Below are positions 48,223 to 57,521 of a stretch of 64,000 bases of DNA, one piece after another. The stretch is from Paraburkholderia piptadeniae (GTDB taxonomy: Bacteria > Pseudomonadota > Gammaproteobacteria > Burkholderiales > Burkholderiaceae), in the NCBI RefSeq assembly GCF_900007165.1, contig NZ_CYGY02000049.1, forward strand, positions 1 to 64,000. Direction: 5' to 3'. The translations under genes and the position numbers were made by a program. The notes below the pieces were generated by a model. The model worked only from the letters and a program-made list of their open reading frames with translations. It made no database searches and was not told the DNA's origin. Position 1 is the stretch's first letter, and each line of letters opens with the position of its first letter.

Positions 48223-49197
48223 CTACAGCGGCGCGCCGCCACCTGTCTGAGAGAGCGCGGGCAGCAGCACGCGAAGAATCTGAATGAAAGCCGGGCCGAG
48301 CAAGACCAGCAGGAGCGATGGGAAGATGCAGAATATGAGCGGAAAAAGCAGCTTTACCGCAATCTTTCCAGCGGCCTCTTCAGCGCGCAGCCGCCGCTTC
48401 AGGCGCAGGTTCTCCGAATGCACACGCAAGGAATCGCCCACGCTGGTGCCGAAGCGTTGTGCCTGGATCAGCATGGCTACCAGCACGTTCAGCTCTTCTA
48501 CTCCAGTGCGCATCGCCATATTCCTGAGTGCATCGTCCCTGCTCATCCCGGCTCTCAGTTCGAGGGTCAGTAGTTGAAACTCCTCGCTCAGCTTCGGGCT
48601 CTTGATATGTATTTCCTCGGATACCTTCACGATCGCGGCATCCATGCCGAGGCCCGCCTCGATACATACCGTGAGCAGGTCCAAAGCGTCCGGGAAGTCT
48701 TCGAAAATCGCGCGCTGGCGCCGGCGAATCGCATAAACCAGAACCACGTTGGGCAGATAGTAGCCAATGGCGGCCAGCGCCAGAACCAGCGCCATGAGCA
48801 CATAGCTGTGCTCGCCTGCCAGATACGATCCGGCGCTCAAGAGAGGGACCAGGACCATCCCGACCATCAATACGGTCTTGGCGGCAAAGTAGAGTCCCGG
48901 GGCCGACGGACTGCGCCATCCCGCATGCGTGAATCTCGTGCGCAACGCCGACTTTTCCCAACCTTCCTTGGGAAGCGATAGTTTCGCGAATGGCCTGGAA
49001 GCCTGCGCGATCTTCTCGACCCATTCGGCGTCGGGTGCCTGGGCGTTTGACGGTATCTGGTCGTCGCTTTGAAGCTTGTCAAGGCGACGATGCACGGAGG
49101 TCGGCATGAGCATGGTCATTGCCGCAAACGTGACCACGCCAATAATTGCGAAGACGGCGACCAGTAGCAGCAGTTGTGTACCACTCGTGAGGGGCAT
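48223..49197 (-). CDS. tadC: Tad pilus assembly platform protein TadC
   Basis: The 324-residue product has an N-terminal hydrophobic helix and a T2SSF domain: FEDFPDALDLLTVCIEAGLGMDAAIVKVSEEIHIKSPKLSEEFQLLTLELRAGMSRDDALRNMAMRTGVEELNVLVAMLIQAQRFGTSVGDSLRVHSENLRLKRRLRAEEAAGKIAVKLLFPLIFCIFPSLLLVLLGPAF. The GLGMDAAI...LELRAGMSRDDAL pattern is TadC rather than TadB. It forms the inner-membrane platform with TadB and TadA. It follows tadB by 39 bp. Confidence 0.94.
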   Translation of the reverse strand: MPLTSGTQLLLLVAVFAIIGVVTFAAMTMLMPTSVHRRLDKLQSDDQIPSNAQAPDAEWVEKIAQASRPFAKLSLPKEGWEKSALRTRFTHAGWRSPSAPGLYFAAKTVLMVGMVLVPLLSAGSYLAGEHSYVLMALVLALAAIGYYLPNVVLVYAIRRRQRAIFEDFPDALDLLTVCIEAGLGMDAAIVKVSEEIHIKSPKLSEEFQLLTLELRAGMSRDDALRNMAMRTGVEELNVLVAMLIQAQRFGTSVGDSLRVHSENLRLKRRLRAEEAAGKIAVKLLFPLIFCIFPSLLLVLLGPAFIQILRVLLPALSQTGGGAPL

Positions 49198-49236
49198 GGT
49201 TCACCTCGTTTTTCAAAGTTGCAGGTCGGATGTGGC

Positions 49237-50214
49237 CTATACGCGGATGCGAACAATATTGCGCATCCACCAGAAGCCGAACAGCATCGCGACGAGTGAG
49301 AATTCAATCATCTTGAAGCCCGCCGGATCGTTCCAGAGAATCGGCAAAACCTCGGGGTTCACGATCGACATCAGCCCGCCCAGCCCGAACGGCATGAGGC
49401 CCAGAACCCACGCTGACAGCCTGCCTTCCGCCGAAAGCGCCCTCACTTTCCCCAGCAGCGCCAGGCGGCTACGAACGAGCTGCGAAATGTTTCCCAGAAT
49501 TTCTGCCAGATTGCCCCCGCTCTCCCGCTGTATCAGCACTGCGATGACGAAAAAGCGAAGATCGGGGATCGGCACGCGGGCCGCCAGTTCGCCTAATGCG
49601 TCGCCGAGCGGCACGCCAAAGGTCGTCTGATCGAACGCCATGCGGAATTCGCTGGCGATCGGATCAGGCATCTCGTCGCCCACGATGCCGAGCGCCGTGG
49701 TGAACGAGTGACCGGCCTTCAGCGACCGGCTGAGCATGTCCGCCGCTTCGGGCAACTGTTCCTCGATCAGCTTGAGCCGCTTTTCCTTGGCTCGATGTGC
49801 CCAGAATGGCGCAACAGCTCCGGCGAGAATCATCAAGACACAGGCAATAAGCCACGGAACGTAGAACAGGCTGCTTATCAGCAGTACCACAATGGGCGGA
49901 ATCGCCACGAGGAACACAAACTTCTGCGCGGACCATCCCAGGCCCGTCTGGACGAGCCAGCCATCGAGTGAATGAATGCGTGGAATCCGAAGCAGTATTC
50001 TCTCCATTTGTGGAGAGCTGGCCAGCGCACGTTGCTTGAGGATCGAGACAGAATCCTTTCTTGCTTGCCTGTCGGTGTCGACCATCCGGATGCGGTTTTC
50101 AACACGCTTTGCCGCGCTGCTATGGTGACTCTGCCACCACATATAAGCGGCCTCGATCATCAGGATGATCGAGAAGAAAACCAGAATGACGAAACCATAG
50201 AATAGATAGTTCAC
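49237..50214 (-). CDS. tadB: Tad pilus assembly platform protein TadB
   Basis: The 325-residue product has an N-terminal membrane helix (YGFVILVFFSIILMIEAAYMWWQSHHSS) and a second hydrophobic pair near 120-150. Its T2SSF domain is LIEEQLPEAADMLSRSLKAGHSFTTALGIVGDEMPDPIASEFRMAFDQTTFGVPLGDALGELAARVPIPDLRFFVIAVLIQRESGGNLAEILGNISQLVRSRLALLGKVRALSAEGRLSAWVLGLMPF. This is the standard TadB signature. It acts with TadC as the platform for pilin extrusion. It lies 65 bp after tadA. Confidence 0.94.
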   Translation of the reverse strand: MNYLFYGFVILVFFSIILMIEAAYMWWQSHHSSAAKRVENRIRMVDTDRQARKDSVSILKQRALASSPQMERILLRIPRIHSLDGWLVQTGLGWSAQKFVFLVAIPPIVVLLISSLFYVPWLIACVLMILAGAVAPFWAHRAKEKRLKLIEEQLPEAADMLSRSLKAGHSFTTALGIVGDEMPDPIASEFRMAFDQTTFGVPLGDALGELAARVPIPDLRFFVIAVLIQRESGGNLAEILGNISQLVRSRLALLGKVRALSAEGRLSAWVLGLMPFGLGGLMSIVNPEVLPILWNDPAGFKMIEFSLVAMLFGFWWMRNIVRIRV

Positions 50215-50279
50215 GACGATCCCCCCAACGTCCTCGATTTGCGGCGCCTGTTGCAGGCCGTGGCCTGCGGGCGCCGTTC

Positions 50280-51647
50280 TTACACCACGTGGCGTTTTGC
50301 CGGGTCATACAGGTCATCGGGAACCGGCACGCCGAATTCCCGCAGGCGATCGGAGAAGTTCGGGCGCACGCCTGTCGCGCAGAACTGGCCGATCACCTTG
50401 CCGTTTTTATCGACACCGCCGCGCTTGAAGGTAAAGATCTCCTGCATGTTGATGACCTCGCCTTCCATGCCCGTGATCTCCTGAATGCTTGTGATCTTCC
50501 GGCGCCCATCAGTCAGGCGGGCCACCTGGACAATCACCGAGATTGCGGAACTGATCTGATGCCGGGCGGCTTTCGGAGGCAGGTTCAGGCCAGCCATGCC
50601 AATCATGTTTTCGAGCCGCGTGAGTGCGTCTCGCGGCGTGTTCGCGTGCACGGTGGCCAGCGACCCTTCATGGCCGGTGTTCATCGCCTGGAGCATGTCC
50701 AGTGCCTCCGCGCCGCGAACCTCGCCAAGAATGATGCGGTCCGGCCGCATCCGCAACGCGTTGCGCACGAGCGAACGCTGGGTGATCTCACCCCTGCCCT
50801 CGATATTCGGCGGACGCGTTTCGAGTCGCAGGACATGCGCCTGGCGCAACTGGAGTTCAGCGGCATCTTCGATGGTCACGATACGTTCATAGGCCGGGAT
50901 GAAGCCCGACAGAACGTTGAGCAGCGTTGTTTTTCCGCTGCCCGTGCCGCCCGAGATCAGCATGTTCACCTTCGCCGCGGACAAAGCCTCCAGTACCTGA
51001 ATCATCGGTGGCGTGAAGCTCTGGTTCTCCATCAGGTCCGCCACCGTTAGCGGGTTGACGGCAAAACGGCGAATCGACAGCAGCGGCCCGTCGATCGCAG
51101 AAGGCGGGATGATCGCATTGATCCGCGAGCCATCCGGCAGACGCGCGTCCACCATCGGGTTCGACTCGTCGATGCGACGGCCCACGCGGGAAACCATCTT
51201 TTCGATGACCTTCATCAGGTGACCGTCATCGTAGAAGGTGACGTCGGTAACCTCGAGCTTGCCGCGGCGTTCGACATAAACCTGCCTGGCGGTGTTGACC
51301 AGGATATCGGATACGGTCGGGTCCGAGAGGAGCGGCTCCAGCGGCCCGAAACCGAGCATTTCGTCGCGCACGTCGCGAATCAACTGCCGCCGTTCGAGTT
51401 CGTTGACGGGGATCGCGTCTTCATCGAGGATGCGCTCGACGAGCACTGCGATCTCCTGCTGGATCTGGTCGTGCGAAAGACGTTGGAGTTTTTCAAGCTC
51501 CACGCGCTCGATAATTGACTGGTGAACATTTCTTCGGAGTTCCTGATACGCCTTCCTGGCTGTCCGCGTCCGTGAGATGCTCTGCTCGCTCAGGGACGAA
51601 TCGCCGTTGTCGAAAAACTGCTCGCGCAATGTAGTCACGTTTTCCAT
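50280..51647 (-). CDS. tadA: Tad pilus ATPase TadA (CpaF)
   Basis: The 455-residue product is a type II/IV secretion ATPase of the CpaF class. It has MLGFGPLEPLLSDPTVSDILVNTARQVYVERRGKLEVTDVTFYDD (N-terminal domain), then IPPSAIDGPLLSIRRF, Walker A ISGGTGSGKTTLLNVLSG (about 234), the Asp box IVTIEDAAELQL and Walker B NALRMRPDRIILGEVRGAEALDMLQAMNTGHEGSLATVHAN. It drives Flp pilus extension and retraction in this machine. The ATG at 51647 (MENVTTLREQFF) follows GGAGAAAAG; an open upstream extension overlaps tadZ and is not credible. Confidence 0.95.
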   Translation of the reverse strand: MENVTTLREQFFDNGDSSLSEQSISRTRTARKAYQELRRNVHQSIIERVELEKLQRLSHDQIQQEIAVLVERILDEDAIPVNELERRQLIRDVRDEMLGFGPLEPLLSDPTVSDILVNTARQVYVERRGKLEVTDVTFYDDGHLMKVIEKMVSRVGRRIDESNPMVDARLPDGSRINAIIPPSAIDGPLLSIRRFAVNPLTVADLMENQSFTPPMIQVLEALSAAKVNMLISGGTGSGKTTLLNVLSGFIPAYERIVTIEDAAELQLRQAHVLRLETRPPNIEGRGEITQRSLVRNALRMRPDRIILGEVRGAEALDMLQAMNTGHEGSLATVHANTPRDALTRLENMIGMAGLNLPPKAARHQISSAISVIVQVARLTDGRRKITSIQEITGMEGEVINMQEIFTFKRGGVDKNGKVIGQFCATGVRPNFSDRLREFGVPVPDDLYDPAKRHVV

Positions 51648-51664
51648 TTCTTTTCTCCGCTGAA

Positions 51665-52843
51665 TCAGGCTCTGGCCGGAATGGGTTTGCGAAACAGTTT
51701 CTGCAGAAATGTGCCGCCGCTGGACTCCGATGCAGGCAAGATGCAATGCGCCAGCTCGCTCAAACCTTTTGCCACGCCGCTAGACCTGGCAAGTCGCAAG
51801 ATCGGTACGCCCTGATTGATCGACTCCGACACGGACGCGCTGTCTTCCGGTATCACCGTCTGCACGCGCAAGCCGAGTGTCTTCTCCAGCTCGGCCAGAC
51901 CGAGCGGACCCTTCTTGTGGTAACGGTTCACCACGACCCTGATCCTGTCATTGCCGTAACCGAGCGACCCGAACATCTCCAGAAGCCGCCGTGCGCCCCG
52001 AAGGTAGGGAAGGCTCAGTTGCACCACGGGGAAAATGCTTTCGCTGACGTCGAGTGCCGCGATCGACACGTTGCTGATCGTCTGGCCAACATCGAAGATG
52101 ACCAGGTCATATCGATGGCGCACGAGGTTCACGATCCGTTGCAGGTGCTCCGGCTTGATCTCTTTTGCTCGCGCGGGGTCGGGTGCGCCTGCCAGCACAT
52201 CGAAACCGTCGCTGACACGCGTGAGGCACGCATCGAGATAAGCCGGATCGAGCCTGTCTATCTGCATGCATACGTCGGCGATCGTGGCAGGCGGCGTGGC
52301 TTCCGTGACCAGAAACGCCGCCTCTCCATATTGCTGGCTCAGATCGACCAGAAGCGCCTGCTTGCCGGCGGCCGACGCTGCGAATCCGAGGTTTGCCGCC
52401 AGGAAGGAGGTGCCGCTGCCGCCCTTGCACGACACGAAGGAAATCACTTTGCCGGCGCGCCTCGATCCATGGAGCCTGCCCGCGATTTCCTCGATCGCGC
52501 GCTGCAGGTCCTCAGGGGGCACCGGCCAGGGCCGCACGTCGCGCACGCCCGCGCGCATTGCGCAGATCGCGATCTCGGCCGAAGATTCCGGCGTGAGCAG
52601 CACGCAAGCCAGACTGGCGTGCTGCGAGGTCAGCGAAGCAAGCGTCGTAAAGTCCTGCATCGTCATCTTCGCACCGTCGACGAGCAACAGATCGATCCCG
52701 TCAAGTTCTTCGTGCTGGGTGCAAAGGTCCTCGAGGGAAGTGTCCGAAGTGCGAAAGCGATAGTGCGAATCAGCAACCGCGAGCGCACGGCCGATCGCGC
52801 TCGCGCGAGCGGCCTCCGGTGAAATGGCGAGAATGTTAGTCAT
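51665..52843 (-). CDS. tadZ: Tad localisation ATPase TadZ/CpaE
   Basis: The 392-residue product has an N-terminal atypical receiver domain (NILAISPEAARASAIGRALAVADSHYRF ... IDLLLVDGAKMTMQDF). It then has a ParA/MinD-like ATPase domain with a deviant Walker A SCKGGSGTSFLAANLGFAASAAGKQALLVDLSQQYGEA, in which the last Lys/Thr are Thr/Ser as usual in TadZ, and YDLVIFDVGQTISN. It recruits the Tad machine to a cell pole. The ATG at 52843 is preceded by CAGGAAG. It lies 26 bp after the TadE-like gene and 17 bp before tadA. Confidence 0.93.
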   Translation of the reverse strand: MTNILAISPEAARASAIGRALAVADSHYRFRTSDTSLEDLCTQHEELDGIDLLLVDGAKMTMQDFTTLASLTSQHASLACVLLTPESSAEIAICAMRAGVRDVRPWPVPPEDLQRAIEEIAGRLHGSRRAGKVISFVSCKGGSGTSFLAANLGFAASAAGKQALLVDLSQQYGEAAFLVTEATPPATIADVCMQIDRLDPAYLDACLTRVSDGFDVLAGAPDPARAKEIKPEHLQRIVNLVRHRYDLVIFDVGQTISNVSIAALDVSESIFPVVQLSLPYLRGARRLLEMFGSLGYGNDRIRVVVNRYHKKGPLGLAELEKTLGLRVQTVIPEDSASVSESINQGVPILRLARSSGVAKGLSELAHCILPASESSGGTFLQKLFRKPIPARA

Positions 52844-52869
52844 GTTGGCTTCCTGTTTGCATCGGACGT

Positions 52870-53340
52870 CTAACTGCAGCTCGGGTTGGTGCCGCCCTGG
52901 CTGTCCAGACTTTCTCGCGGCAACGTTGTCGAGAATGACGGGATCCCAACTGAAAATGGCTTCAAGAAGGGCACTGCCGTACCAATGTTGTTGACGTTCG
53001 ACACGCTGACCGTGACCGAAACGCATGAAGAGGCGTCGCAACCCGTCGGCGAGTACGCTATTGTGATGTTGGACGGCTTCAGGATCGGCAGCAGCCGCTG
53101 CATGTTCTTGATCACGGGGTTGGTCGCAGACTGGCTGGGATTGACGTCACATACCACTGCAATGCGGGCGCCGAGGCGCGTGGCTTCCGTCGCCGAATTC
53201 CAGTAAAAGAACAGCCGTCCCATCTCCATGATCCCGATCAGCAAGATGAAGAAGATGGGCGCGATAAGCGCGAATTCGACCGCGGCTACACCGCGCTCAC
53301 GCCGCCGGCGAGACGTATGCTTCATATCGATCGTACTCAT
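52870..53340 (-). CDS. TadE-like pseudopilin (TadE/TadF family)
   Basis: The 156-residue product has a cytosolic basic leader (SRRRRERGVAAVEFALIAPIFFILLIGIMEMGRLFFYW), which is the TadE processing and membrane segment (G/VAAVEFAL). The outer part holds ATRLGARIAVVCDVNPS and two cysteines in GCDASSC. It begins as an ATG that overlaps the stop of the upstream TadE gene (ATGA). These proteins are minor pilins that initiate or stabilise the Flp fibre. As the second of two TadE-like genes, it probably fills the TadF position. Confidence 0.88.
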   Translation of the reverse strand: MSTIDMKHTSRRRRERGVAAVEFALIAPIFFILLIGIMEMGRLFFYWNSATEATRLGARIAVVCDVNPSQSATNPVIKNMQRLLPILKPSNITIAYSPTGCDASSCVSVTVSVSNVNNIGTAVPFLKPFSVGIPSFSTTLPRESLDSQGGTNPSCS

Positions 53341-53819
53341 ATCTGCCTCATCACGCAGCTAATATCGCCAAAGATCAATCCGCCCAGATTGAAGAACCCC
53401 GTGATCTGCGAATACCCGTACCCCGTGACCTTCACTTGAACGATGTTGATGGTGTCTCCGCTAGGGTCGGTCTGGACGTTCTTGAAATTCCCCGTGCAGC
53501 CCGTGGTGTTCACCTGATCGCAGATCACAACCATGCTGGTCTTTAACCCGCCCACCAGTGGGGAACCTGAACAACCCGTGTTGCCATAGGCAACCAGACA
53601 TTGCGCTGCGGCGACCGGATAGTCGGCCTGCAACGGACTGTAGGCCGACAGCATCCGCGCCGCGTCGCGCACCGATTTGTCGATCGTGTTGTACTGGTAA
53701 TACGCATTGCCGAACTCGGCGATTCCGAGCAGCAGGAGCGTCAACGGAATCGCGAGAAACGCGAATTCGACCGCGACGGCACCGCGCATGCGGCGAATGG
53801 AAAGACCCTTCTTGCGCAT
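53337..53819 (-). CDS. tadE: TadE-like minor pilin
   Basis: The 160-residue product opens MRKKGLSIRRMRGAVAVEFAFLAIPLTLLLLGIAEFGNAYYQYNTIDKSVRDAARMLSAYS, the TadE domain with the G/AVAVEF cleavage site. It has several cysteines (AAQCLVAYGNTGC, VVICDQVNTTGC) likely to be disulfide-bonded. AGGAG lies 8 nt before the ATG at 53819; the frame continues upstream without homology. It overlaps the next TadE-like gene by 4 bp and follows tadG by 11 bp. Confidence 0.9.
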   Translation of the reverse strand: MRKKGLSIRRMRGAVAVEFAFLAIPLTLLLLGIAEFGNAYYQYNTIDKSVRDAARMLSAYSPLQADYPVAAAQCLVAYGNTGCSGSPLVGGLKTSMVVICDQVNTTGCTGNFKNVQTDPSGDTINIVQVKVTGYGYSQITGFFNLGGLIFGDISCVMRQI

Positions 53820-53830
53820 GATCGCTTCTC

Positions 53831-55123
53831 CTATTGCACGAGCACCGGCACCTTCGGCCCGATTGCGAGTGAAGTGCTGCCCGGTATGCCCTGCGTGGCG
53901 CACGGAGTACCGGCCGCCGATGCCGAGCCCAGGTACTGGATCATCGTCACGCCATTCATCGGGGATGGCGCGATCTTGTCCTTGTTCGAATTGGTGGTCA
54001 TCGGATGCAACAGCAGCACGCACGCCCACGAAGAGACAGTCACCGGGCTTTTGCCGCCCACAGAGCTGCAGTTACTGACGATGGGGATAATGGCAAGCCG
54101 TCTGTCGGCACCCGACGTGTAAATGCTGCTCGCGGGCGGGGTGTCGCTTCCCGTGGCGTACACGCCGGCCGCGGTGTCGCCCTGATAGGGCGAAAATTTC
54201 AGGCGCTGCTTGAGAAAATCGGTCCAGCTGCCTTGCTGCGTATTGCCTGCCGCCAGCCAATCGCTCGTATAGGCATGGCCCGTGAAATCGGACGGTCCAT
54301 TGGCGGGGCCCTTGTATTGGCCGCCGGCGTAAATTCCGAAGCGGGTGTTGTACGCGTTGGGCACGTTATTTTGCAACCCGGGGTTAGTATTCAGCGTGGA
54401 CGACGTCGGCAGGTTGCATTGCCCATATCCCGAGAAAAGATTTGCCGTCGCACTCGCGCCACTGCCCTGCCCCAGATCGATCCACCCGAAATTGCCGGTG
54501 TTCTTGTCGCACGGTGCAGGCGAACCTGGTCCTGACTTGCTGCACAGCCAGTCATAGATGTTGATGGTGGCTGGAGCCGGCGGCTGGCAGACATACATCG
54601 GCAGCGCGCACGTCGTCTGCGCCTGCGTGGTTGACGCGACCGCGGTGGCCGCTACCGCCGATTGAGCCAGCGCCGCAGAAATGACCTGCATGAACCAGTT
54701 GTGGATATTGCCCTGAGCAACGGTGCAGCGCACATAGCCGATGCTCTTGAGGTCCGCGCTGGTGTACTTGTCCTTGGTCTGATAAGGACCGGCGAACGTC
54801 TTGCTGTACATGACATTCTTATTGACGTCCAGCGACACGTTATGGCTTTGCAGCAGCCACTTGTTGGCGCCTCCGACCGTGATTCCGGCCGCTTCGGACG
54901 TCGCCAGCGATACGGCTCCTGTGAGATCGCGCGCTGCGGCGAGCGCACAGGAGTCCGCAGCGTTCGACAACTCGCTGCGCACGATATACAGCTTCCCCAA
55001 ATCGAGCGCGAGCGCCGTGAAGCCAAACAGCAGCACGATCGCGAGCGCGACCATGATCGCCACGACGCCGCACTCACGCCGATGCGCGACACCGTATGCA
55101 CGATAATGATTGACGCGACGCAT
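53831..55123 (-). CDS. tadG: TadG-like protein (Flp pilus-associated)
   Basis: The 430-residue product has an N-terminal TadE/TadG-type membrane segment (GVVAIMVALAIVLLFGFTALALDLGKLYIVRSELSNAADSCALAAARDLTG), the hallmark of TadG and Flp-associated proteins. The rest is a periplasmic or surface domain rich in Asn, Gly, Ser and Tyr with eight or more cysteines. No von Willebrand domain is obvious, although TadG proteins sometimes have one. It probably anchors or caps the pilus. It lies 29 bp after the small lipoprotein gene. Confidence 0.9.
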   Translation of the reverse strand: MRRVNHYRAYGVAHRRECGVVAIMVALAIVLLFGFTALALDLGKLYIVRSELSNAADSCALAAARDLTGAVSLATSEAAGITVGGANKWLLQSHNVSLDVNKNVMYSKTFAGPYQTKDKYTSADLKSIGYVRCTVAQGNIHNWFMQVISAALAQSAVAATAVASTTQAQTTCALPMYVCQPPAPATINIYDWLCSKSGPGSPAPCDKNTGNFGWIDLGQGSGASATANLFSGYGQCNLPTSSTLNTNPGLQNNVPNAYNTRFGIYAGGQYKGPANGPSDFTGHAYTSDWLAAGNTQQGSWTDFLKQRLKFSPYQGDTAAGVYATGSDTPPASSIYTSGADRRLAIIPIVSNCSSVGGKSPVTVSSWACVLLLHPMTTNSNKDKIAPSPMNGVTMIQYLGSASAAGTPCATQGIPGSTSLAIGPKVPVLVQ

Positions 55124-55152
55124 GACGATCTCCCCGAGCCTGTCGTTATTTA

Positions 55153-55455
55153 TTACTGACCGCCGCTTCCGTTGCCCACACCGATCACGTATGCATTCGG
55201 CGTCGGCGTGATTTCCTTGAACGACTTGTCATAGGTGGCCATTGCCGAGGCGGCGGACTTGCCGTCCACGCCTTGTGCGGAGGGCGCGTGCTCTGCCGCA
55301 TGCGGATCGATGATCTGCGCCTGCTTGACCGCATTGAGCGCTTCGCCCATATGCTTATCCCAGATTGGCGTACTGGACATGCATCCGCTCAGCGCGCCAC
55401 AGAGCGACACCACCAGCGCTACCCGACGCGCGAAAGCAATATGTTCGAGTTTCAT
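55153..55455 (-). CDS. Small lipoprotein of the Tad locus
   Basis: The 100-residue product has a signal with lipobox VVSLCGALSGC, then a short hydrophilic domain (WDKHMGEALNAVKQAQIIDPHAAEHAPSAQGVDGKSAASAMATYDKSFKEI). It occupies the position of TadD or RcpB genes but lacks TPR repeats and is much shorter than TadD. It may be a pilotin-like partner for the secretin encoded just upstream, or be peculiar to Burkholderia-type Tad loci. It is 21 bp downstream of the secretin gene. Confidence 0.8.
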   Translation of the reverse strand: MKLEHIAFARRVALVVSLCGALSGCMSSTPIWDKHMGEALNAVKQAQIIDPHAAEHAPSAQGVDGKSAASAMATYDKSFKEITPTPNAYVIGVGNGSGGQ

Positions 55456-55476
55456 GAGATTCCCCTTGGCGTGACT

Positions 55477-57420
55477 TCAGTGGTCCAGCGCGTGGCCTGA
55501 AGCATCAGTGATCGTGACACCCTGTCCCTCGCGTGCCGCGATCCGGCTGGCGGCACTCTCGATGCGGGCGATCCGTGCTGCCTGCTCATCCGTCACCGGG
55601 ATCTGCGCTGACGGTTGAGCCGGCGGCTGGGCCTTCTCCGGCGGCGCTCCCGTGCCGGACGCGGCGGGCTGCGCGGGCGAGCTCGATGTGGCCTGCGTGT
55701 CGTGCGGCGGCAGTGCATCCGTCACGGGCGCAGCGGGCGCCTGGGGTGCGGGTGCGGGCACAGGTGCCGGCGCTGGCGCATTGCCCGGCCCGGTGCCTGC
55801 CGGCGCGGCGGAAGTCTTGCCGTGGCGTCCTTCCATGTTGCCCGTCGCGTAGACATCGGCGACGTTCGGCTGCGAGAAGCTGTCCGTCGGCAGAGGAAGG
55901 TTGGCGGTCTGCATCGGTTTCACGAGGTGCGGCGTGATGATGAAGACGAGTTCCGTCAGGTCTTGCTGGAAGTTTGTGCTGCGAAGCAGCGCGCCGAGAA
56001 CGGGCACTTCGCCCAGGCCGGGAACGGCTTTCAGCGCGCCCGTCACGTTGTTGCTCAACAGTCCACCGATTGCAAACGACTCGCCGTCATTCATCTGGAC
56101 AACCGTCGACGCGCGGCGCGTGTTGATCAGCGGCAGGATGGAAAAGCTGCTGTTGGTGGAAGACGCGACCGTCACACCCGTCGGTGACAGTTCCGACACT
56201 TCCGGCGCCACCTTCAGGTTGATGCGCCCTCCCGCCAGGACGGTCGGCGTGAACTTGAGTCCGACGCCGAACTCTTCCTCCTGCAGCGTGATGCTCGACA
56301 CACCGTTTCCACTGCTTTGCGGAATCGGAATGAAGATCTTGCCGCCCGAAAGGAAGGTAGCTTCCTGGCCACTGATCGTCACGAGGTTCGGCTCGGCGAG
56401 AATCTTGATCAGGTTGTCAGTCTTTTGCGCATCGACGGCGAGATTGAACGGACGGTTGTTGGCCTTGCTGACGGCGAATGCGCTCGCCACACCGGCAAGC
56501 AGGTTGCTCACCAGCGCGCCCGTCCACGAGCCGAAGCCGCCCTGGATGTTGACGGCCGCGCCCAGCTGGTTGATCAGTGTCTTCGACACTTCCGCCACCT
56601 TGACCTCGAGCATCACCTGCTGTGGCGTGTCGACAGACATCATGTTGATCACGCTGGCCGCCTTGGTCGTGCTCGAACTCTGCTGGGTCATGCTCGACGA
56701 CCCGTTGCCCGAGTTTGCCGAGGCCGACTGCTGTTGCTGCGTGGGTTGCGAGTCCGCGAAGGCCTGCGCGATCTGCATCGCCTGTTGCGCAGCGGGCGCG
56801 CTCGACACGTGACCGCCGAGCACCAGGTTGCCGGCAGCCGTCGACACGCGGATTCCGCGCTCTTCGGGCATCAGCTGTCCGAGTGCCTGTTGCAACCCAT
56901 TGGCGTCGATATTGACGATGACGTTGATCATCTGGCAGCCGCCGCTCTTGCCTTGCACGATCATGTTGGTCGTGCCAACCGTCATGCCGACGACATAGAG
57001 CGTACGCGGCGACACCGGCGCGGCCTGCGCGATCGTCGGATTGCCGAGCGTGCGGGCGCGCGCGGGCTCGAGGAGGGGAACGAGAACCGATTTGCCGACG
57101 GGCACGTTGACAGTCGTTTCATCGCGGATTTCGCCCGTGCAGCTTGGGCCGCGCAGAGGCAAAGGTCCGTTTGCAACCCCGGCAGCGCCGGCAACGCCAG
57201 CTGGCCCTCCCATTGCGAGCGTCGTCGGCGTCGCGCCGCGACCTCCCGGCAACGGCGGAGTCGCGCCGTGCTTTGCCAGCATCGGGAATTCGAACGCCTC
57301 CTGTGCCTGGACAGTCTGCGTACCGACCAGCCCAAAGCACAGCATCGCGGCGAGCGCCTTGCGGCCCAGTGAGCAACGTTGCTTGATGCCGCAGGAAGAG
57401 AATCCTGGTTTCGTTTTCAT
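55477..57420 (-). CDS. rcpA: Tad secretin RcpA/CpaC
   Basis: The 647-residue product has a signal peptide (AAMLCFGLVGTQTVQAQ). Its pilus-formation N-domain is NVPVGKSVLVPLLEPARARTLGNPTIAQAAPVSPRTLYVVGMTVGTTNMIVQGKSG, followed by a BON-like part and the secretin core (VEVKVAEVSKTLINQLGAAVN ... SGGKIFIPIPQSSGNGVSSITLQEEEFGVGLKFTPTVL ... FAIGGLLSNNVTGALKAVPGLGEVPVLGALLRS). The last 120 residues are Pro/Ala-rich. It forms the outer-membrane pore of the Tad machine. The ATG at 57420 gives a proper signal; an open extension to 57531 overlaps cpaB. Confidence 0.94.
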   Translation of the reverse strand: MKTKPGFSSCGIKQRCSLGRKALAAMLCFGLVGTQTVQAQEAFEFPMLAKHGATPPLPGGRGATPTTLAMGGPAGVAGAAGVANGPLPLRGPSCTGEIRDETTVNVPVGKSVLVPLLEPARARTLGNPTIAQAAPVSPRTLYVVGMTVGTTNMIVQGKSGGCQMINVIVNIDANGLQQALGQLMPEERGIRVSTAAGNLVLGGHVSSAPAAQQAMQIAQAFADSQPTQQQQSASANSGNGSSSMTQQSSSTTKAASVINMMSVDTPQQVMLEVKVAEVSKTLINQLGAAVNIQGGFGSWTGALVSNLLAGVASAFAVSKANNRPFNLAVDAQKTDNLIKILAEPNLVTISGQEATFLSGGKIFIPIPQSSGNGVSSITLQEEEFGVGLKFTPTVLAGGRINLKVAPEVSELSPTGVTVASSTNSSFSILPLINTRRASTVVQMNDGESFAIGGLLSNNVTGALKAVPGLGEVPVLGALLRSTNFQQDLTELVFIITPHLVKPMQTANLPLPTDSFSQPNVADVYATGNMEGRHGKTSAAPAGTGPGNAPAPAPVPAPAPQAPAAPVTDALPPHDTQATSSSPAQPAASGTGAPPEKAQPPAQPSAQIPVTDEQAARIARIESAASRIAAREGQGVTITDASGHALDH

Positions 57421-57521
57421 TTCGTCATGCCCCCGTGATCTCGATATGGACAATCGAGAGTTGCATTCCTGCCTTGTTTTCGCCTGCCGCGGCGCGCTGG
57501 TGAGACGCAGCCGCAACCGGT